Source: JACDEA01 sp963742585
GTDB lineage: Bacteria > Actinomycetota > Acidimicrobiia > Acidimicrobiales > JACDEA01
Reading direction: 5' to 3'
DNA length: 64,000 nucleotides
NCBI GenBank assembly: GCA_963742585.1
Contig: CAVUMI010000009.1
Coordinates: 806,001-870,000, forward strand
The notes beneath the pieces were generated by a model. The model was given only the letters and a program-made list of their open reading frames with translations, was not told where the DNA came from and searched no databases. This document shows positions 62,156-64,000 of the stretch, piece after piece. The number at the start of each line of letters is the position of its first letter. Positions within the stretch are counted from its first letter, which is position 1. The translations under genes were made by a program, and so were the position numbers.

Positions 62156-63003
62156 TGATTGGCTGGTTCCTTGGTTCGGGCCGCACTCAGCGTCGCTGGT
62201 GCAGTCGCGGGCATGGGCCTAAAGAACAGGTAGAGCACTGGGACGAGGTATGCGAAGTAGACGAACAGCTCGATCCAGGTCGGGGCACCGTTGAAGTTGA
62301 AGATGCCCTTGAGGAGCGTGCCGTACCAACTCGACGGCGGGATCTCCGCGGTGATGTCGAACGCGATCGAGTTGAGGCCGGGGAGAATGTCGGCCTCCTG
62401 TAGGTCGTGCACGCCATAGGCAAGGACACCAGCGGCAACCACGACGAGGAGAGCGCCGGTGATGCGGAAGAACCGGGCGAGGTTGAGCGACACCGAACGC
62501 TTGTAGATGAGCCAGCCGATCACGACAGCTGTGAGCAGACCGAGCACGGCACCGGCTCCCGGAGCGAGGCCCGAGCCCGCAGCACGTAGCGCGGGCCAGA
62601 GGAACAGCGCAGTCTCGAGGCCTTCCCGACCGACGGAGATGAACGCCATCAGTGCCAAGGCCGTGCCGCCGCCGCGTATGGCGAGATCGACCTTCCCCTG
62701 CAATTCGTCCTTGAGGTCGCACGCCTGCGCGCGCATCCAGAACACCATGGCGGTCACCATCGCCACGGCCACGATGGAGGTGACTCCGCCGAACGCCTCT
62801 TGGGCCTTGAAGCTCAACGTGCGCGACGTGAAGGTGAGAACCGCGCCGACCGCGAGGCTCCCAGCCACCGCCGCACCGACGCCGACCCAGACGGGCAGCA
62901 ACCACTCACGCTTTCCGGTGCGCACCAAGTAGGCAACGATGATGCCGACCACGAGCGAGGCCTCCAGCCCTTCGCGGAGGCCGATGAGGAAGTTCGCGAA
63001 CAC
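62152..63003 (-). CDS. efeU: FTR1-family iron permease EfeU
   Basis: 283 residues with seven membrane helices. The two iron-binding REGLE motifs are intact (FLIGLREGLEASLVV and ISVGREGLETALFLWPA). ATG is replaced by GTG at 63003, giving the usual MFANFLIGLREG start. A short hairpin GGCGGC-GTA-GCCGCC touches the start codon. Works with the cupredoxin gene downstream; no efeB peroxidase is adjacent. An iron-type regulator box lies 49-67 bases upstream. Confidence 0.94.
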   Translation of the reverse strand: MFANFLIGLREGLEASLVVGIIVAYLVRTGKREWLLPVWVGVGAAVAGSLAVGAVLTFTSRTLSFKAQEAFGGVTSIVAVAMVTAMVFWMRAQACDLKDELQGKVDLAIRGGGTALALMAFISVGREGLETALFLWPALRAAGSGLAPGAGAVLGLLTAVVIGWLIYKRSVSLNLARFFRITGALLVVVAAGVLAYGVHDLQEADILPGLNSIAFDITAEIPPSSWYGTLLKGIFNFNGAPTWIELFVYFAYLVPVLYLFFRPMPATAPATLSAARTKEPANQ

Positions 63004-63051
63004 GGCGGCTACGCCGCCACCGAGACGGGCGACTCTATTTCTGACACGCCG

Positions 63052-63070
63052 TCAGGTTAGGGGTACCTAA
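63052..63070 (-). promoter_or_regulatory. DtxR/IdeR-type iron box upstream of efeU
   Basis: On the minus strand the 19 bases read TTAGGTACCCCTAACCTGA, matching the IdeR/DtxR consensus TTAGGTTAGSCTAACCTAA at 15 of 19 positions with both half-sites good. It lies 49 bases upstream of the efeU GTG, a normal position for iron-dependent repression. The regulator gene itself is not in the window. Confidence 0.78.
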
Positions 63071-63079
63071 CAAAAAACG

Positions 63080-63940
63080 TCAAGCCGGGCGAACCGCAGC
63101 CGGGTGCTGCGCCCGATCGACCTCGACGAATTCCAACCGCAGGCGATCGAGGGCCGCGTCGTCGCCCGGGAACGTCAGCGCCTGGCTCGTGATCGTCTCG
63201 ACGCCCAACAGGTCCGCCAGCCGGGTCACCAATCTGTCGGTGAATACGCGCGCACCCTCAGCGCCGGTCTCCGGCAGCACGATCGCAAATCGGAAGTTGG
63301 TCTCGTCGCTGGCGTGGCTGACGCGGTCGACGGTCCGCACGCTCCGCTGCAATCCGGTGGCGACCTCGCGAAGGACGCGGTTGCGTCGCCGGCGGGGTAC
63401 CCCGGCGAACGTGGCAGCGGGAATGTTGACCGCGCTCACCGAGAAGATGGATTGGTACCGCGCCGCACGAGACATCTCCAGGTTGGTGGTTTCGATGAAG
63501 GAGCGTGCGTTGTACAGCCCCGTGACGTCGTCGACATGGTCGTAGAGATCGAGCTTGGTGAGCGACCCGCGCACCTGCCGGTTGGCCAGGCCCCCGACCA
63601 CGCCGAAGGCCAGGAACGCGATCGAGCGCGACAGGATCACGCCGCGGAACTGCGCGAACCCGACTGCCTCGATGGCGTCGGCGCGGAGCGCCACGTAAAG
63701 CACGATCGCCATGCCGGCCATCGCCGCGCCGCCGATCCAGTCCCAGAAGACGAAAGCCACGAAGATCGGGATGAACAGCAGGATTGCGACAACCTCGACG
63801 GTCTCGACGCGGCGGGCGTAGTTGACGCCGGCCGTTATGCCGAGAAAGAGAAGTCCTGCGCCGAGAAGGAGCAGCCGCGCCTGCGTGTAGCTCAACGCCC
63901 GCTTGGGCCGATGGTCCGAAATGACTACGCCATTAACCAT
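63080..63940 (-). CDS. Membrane protein with degenerate GGDEF domain
   Basis: 286 residues. Three or four N-terminal membrane helices (LLLLGAGLLFLGITAGVNYA, VVAILLFIPIFVAFVFW, AGMAIVLYVAL, then LSRSIAFLAFGVVGGLA), then a GGDEF-like domain (~125-280) opening with DHVDDVTGLYNARSFIETTN. The active-site GG(D/E)EF is replaced by HASDETNFRFAIVLPE, so it should not make c-di-GMP; it could bind nucleotide or a partner. ATG 63940 has ribosome site GGAGAG; a GTG two codons earlier is possible. Its stop is 10 bases from the iron box. Confidence 0.82.
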   Translation of the reverse strand: MVNGVVISDHRPKRALSYTQARLLLLGAGLLFLGITAGVNYARRVETVEVVAILLFIPIFVAFVFWDWIGGAAMAGMAIVLYVALRADAIEAVGFAQFRGVILSRSIAFLAFGVVGGLANRQVRGSLTKLDLYDHVDDVTGLYNARSFIETTNLEMSRAARYQSIFSVSAVNIPAATFAGVPRRRRNRVLREVATGLQRSVRTVDRVSHASDETNFRFAIVLPETGAEGARVFTDRLVTRLADLLGVETITSQALTFPGDDAALDRLRLEFVEVDRAQHPAAVRPA

Positions 63941-64000
63941 TGACACTCTCCGTACGGTTCAACTGCGTGGTACCTCTCCTGCGATCTCGCATGGCACTCA

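Overview
The window looks like chromosome of a high-GC Actinomycetota, most likely an uncultured member of the Acidimicrobiia. The evidence is a mycothiol synthase (mshD), an F420-type LLM oxidoreductase, a TIGR03086-type metal-binding protein, an ANTAR response regulator of the PdtaR type, a DtxR/IdeR-like iron box, frequent GTG/TTG starts and tight 4-nt gene overlaps. Class-level placement is inference. Base composition looks even throughout and I see no insertion sequence, prophage or CRISPR array.

Layout. 1-5.4 kb: housekeeping genes (rlmN running off the left edge, VIT-family protein, mshD, nth, a small secreted protein, an acyltransferase). 5.45-12.8 kb: histidine block hisD-C-B-H-A-F, a GroES-like gene, hisI, then trpE. 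12.8-17.1 kb: a broken ygfZ-like gene, a frameshifted lipoprotein, a histidine kinase/response regulator pair and an unknown gene. 17.4-24.6 kb: trpC-F-B-A run directly into a DEAD-box helicase, an ABC-F ATPase and an LLM oxidoreductase. 24.6-36.7 kb: mixed metabolic genes, including an ATP-grasp/radical SAM pair whose radical SAM member ends in a CCAEP tail, a tRNA-Leu and a prolyl oligopeptidase. 36.7-57.4 kb: a surface-polysaccharide locus with sugar transferase, glycosyltransferases, Wzz-like protein, O-antigen ligase/polymerase, flippase, sulfotransferase, two related predicted glycoside hydrolases and five paralogous alkaline-phosphatase-superfamily phosphodiesterases. 57.4-64 kb: MBL hydrolase, SDR and acyl-CoA synthetase; the PdtaR-type regulator; an iron uptake pair (EfeU plus cupredoxin) behind an iron box; and a membrane protein with a degenerate GGDEF domain.

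How the genes work together. The his and trp genes form compact co-directional blocks but lack hisG, hisE, trpD and trpG, which must lie elsewhere. The polysaccharide locus has most of the parts of a Wzx/Wzy-type pathway: lipid-linked initiation, elongation, flipping, polymerisation, length control, sulfation and trimming. The five cytosolic phosphodiesterases with intact metal sites are its unexplained part and the best candidate for new biology. An identical 14-base motif occurs at three places, one directly upstream of the response regulator gene, and a related site lies upstream of a secreted glycoside hydrolase. This suggests a small local regulon.

Quality caution. Seven genes carry about nine frameshifts in otherwise conserved reading frames, many at short GC-rich runs. 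Leftover assembly indels are the simplest explanation, so broken genes here should not be read as biological pseudogenes without checking.
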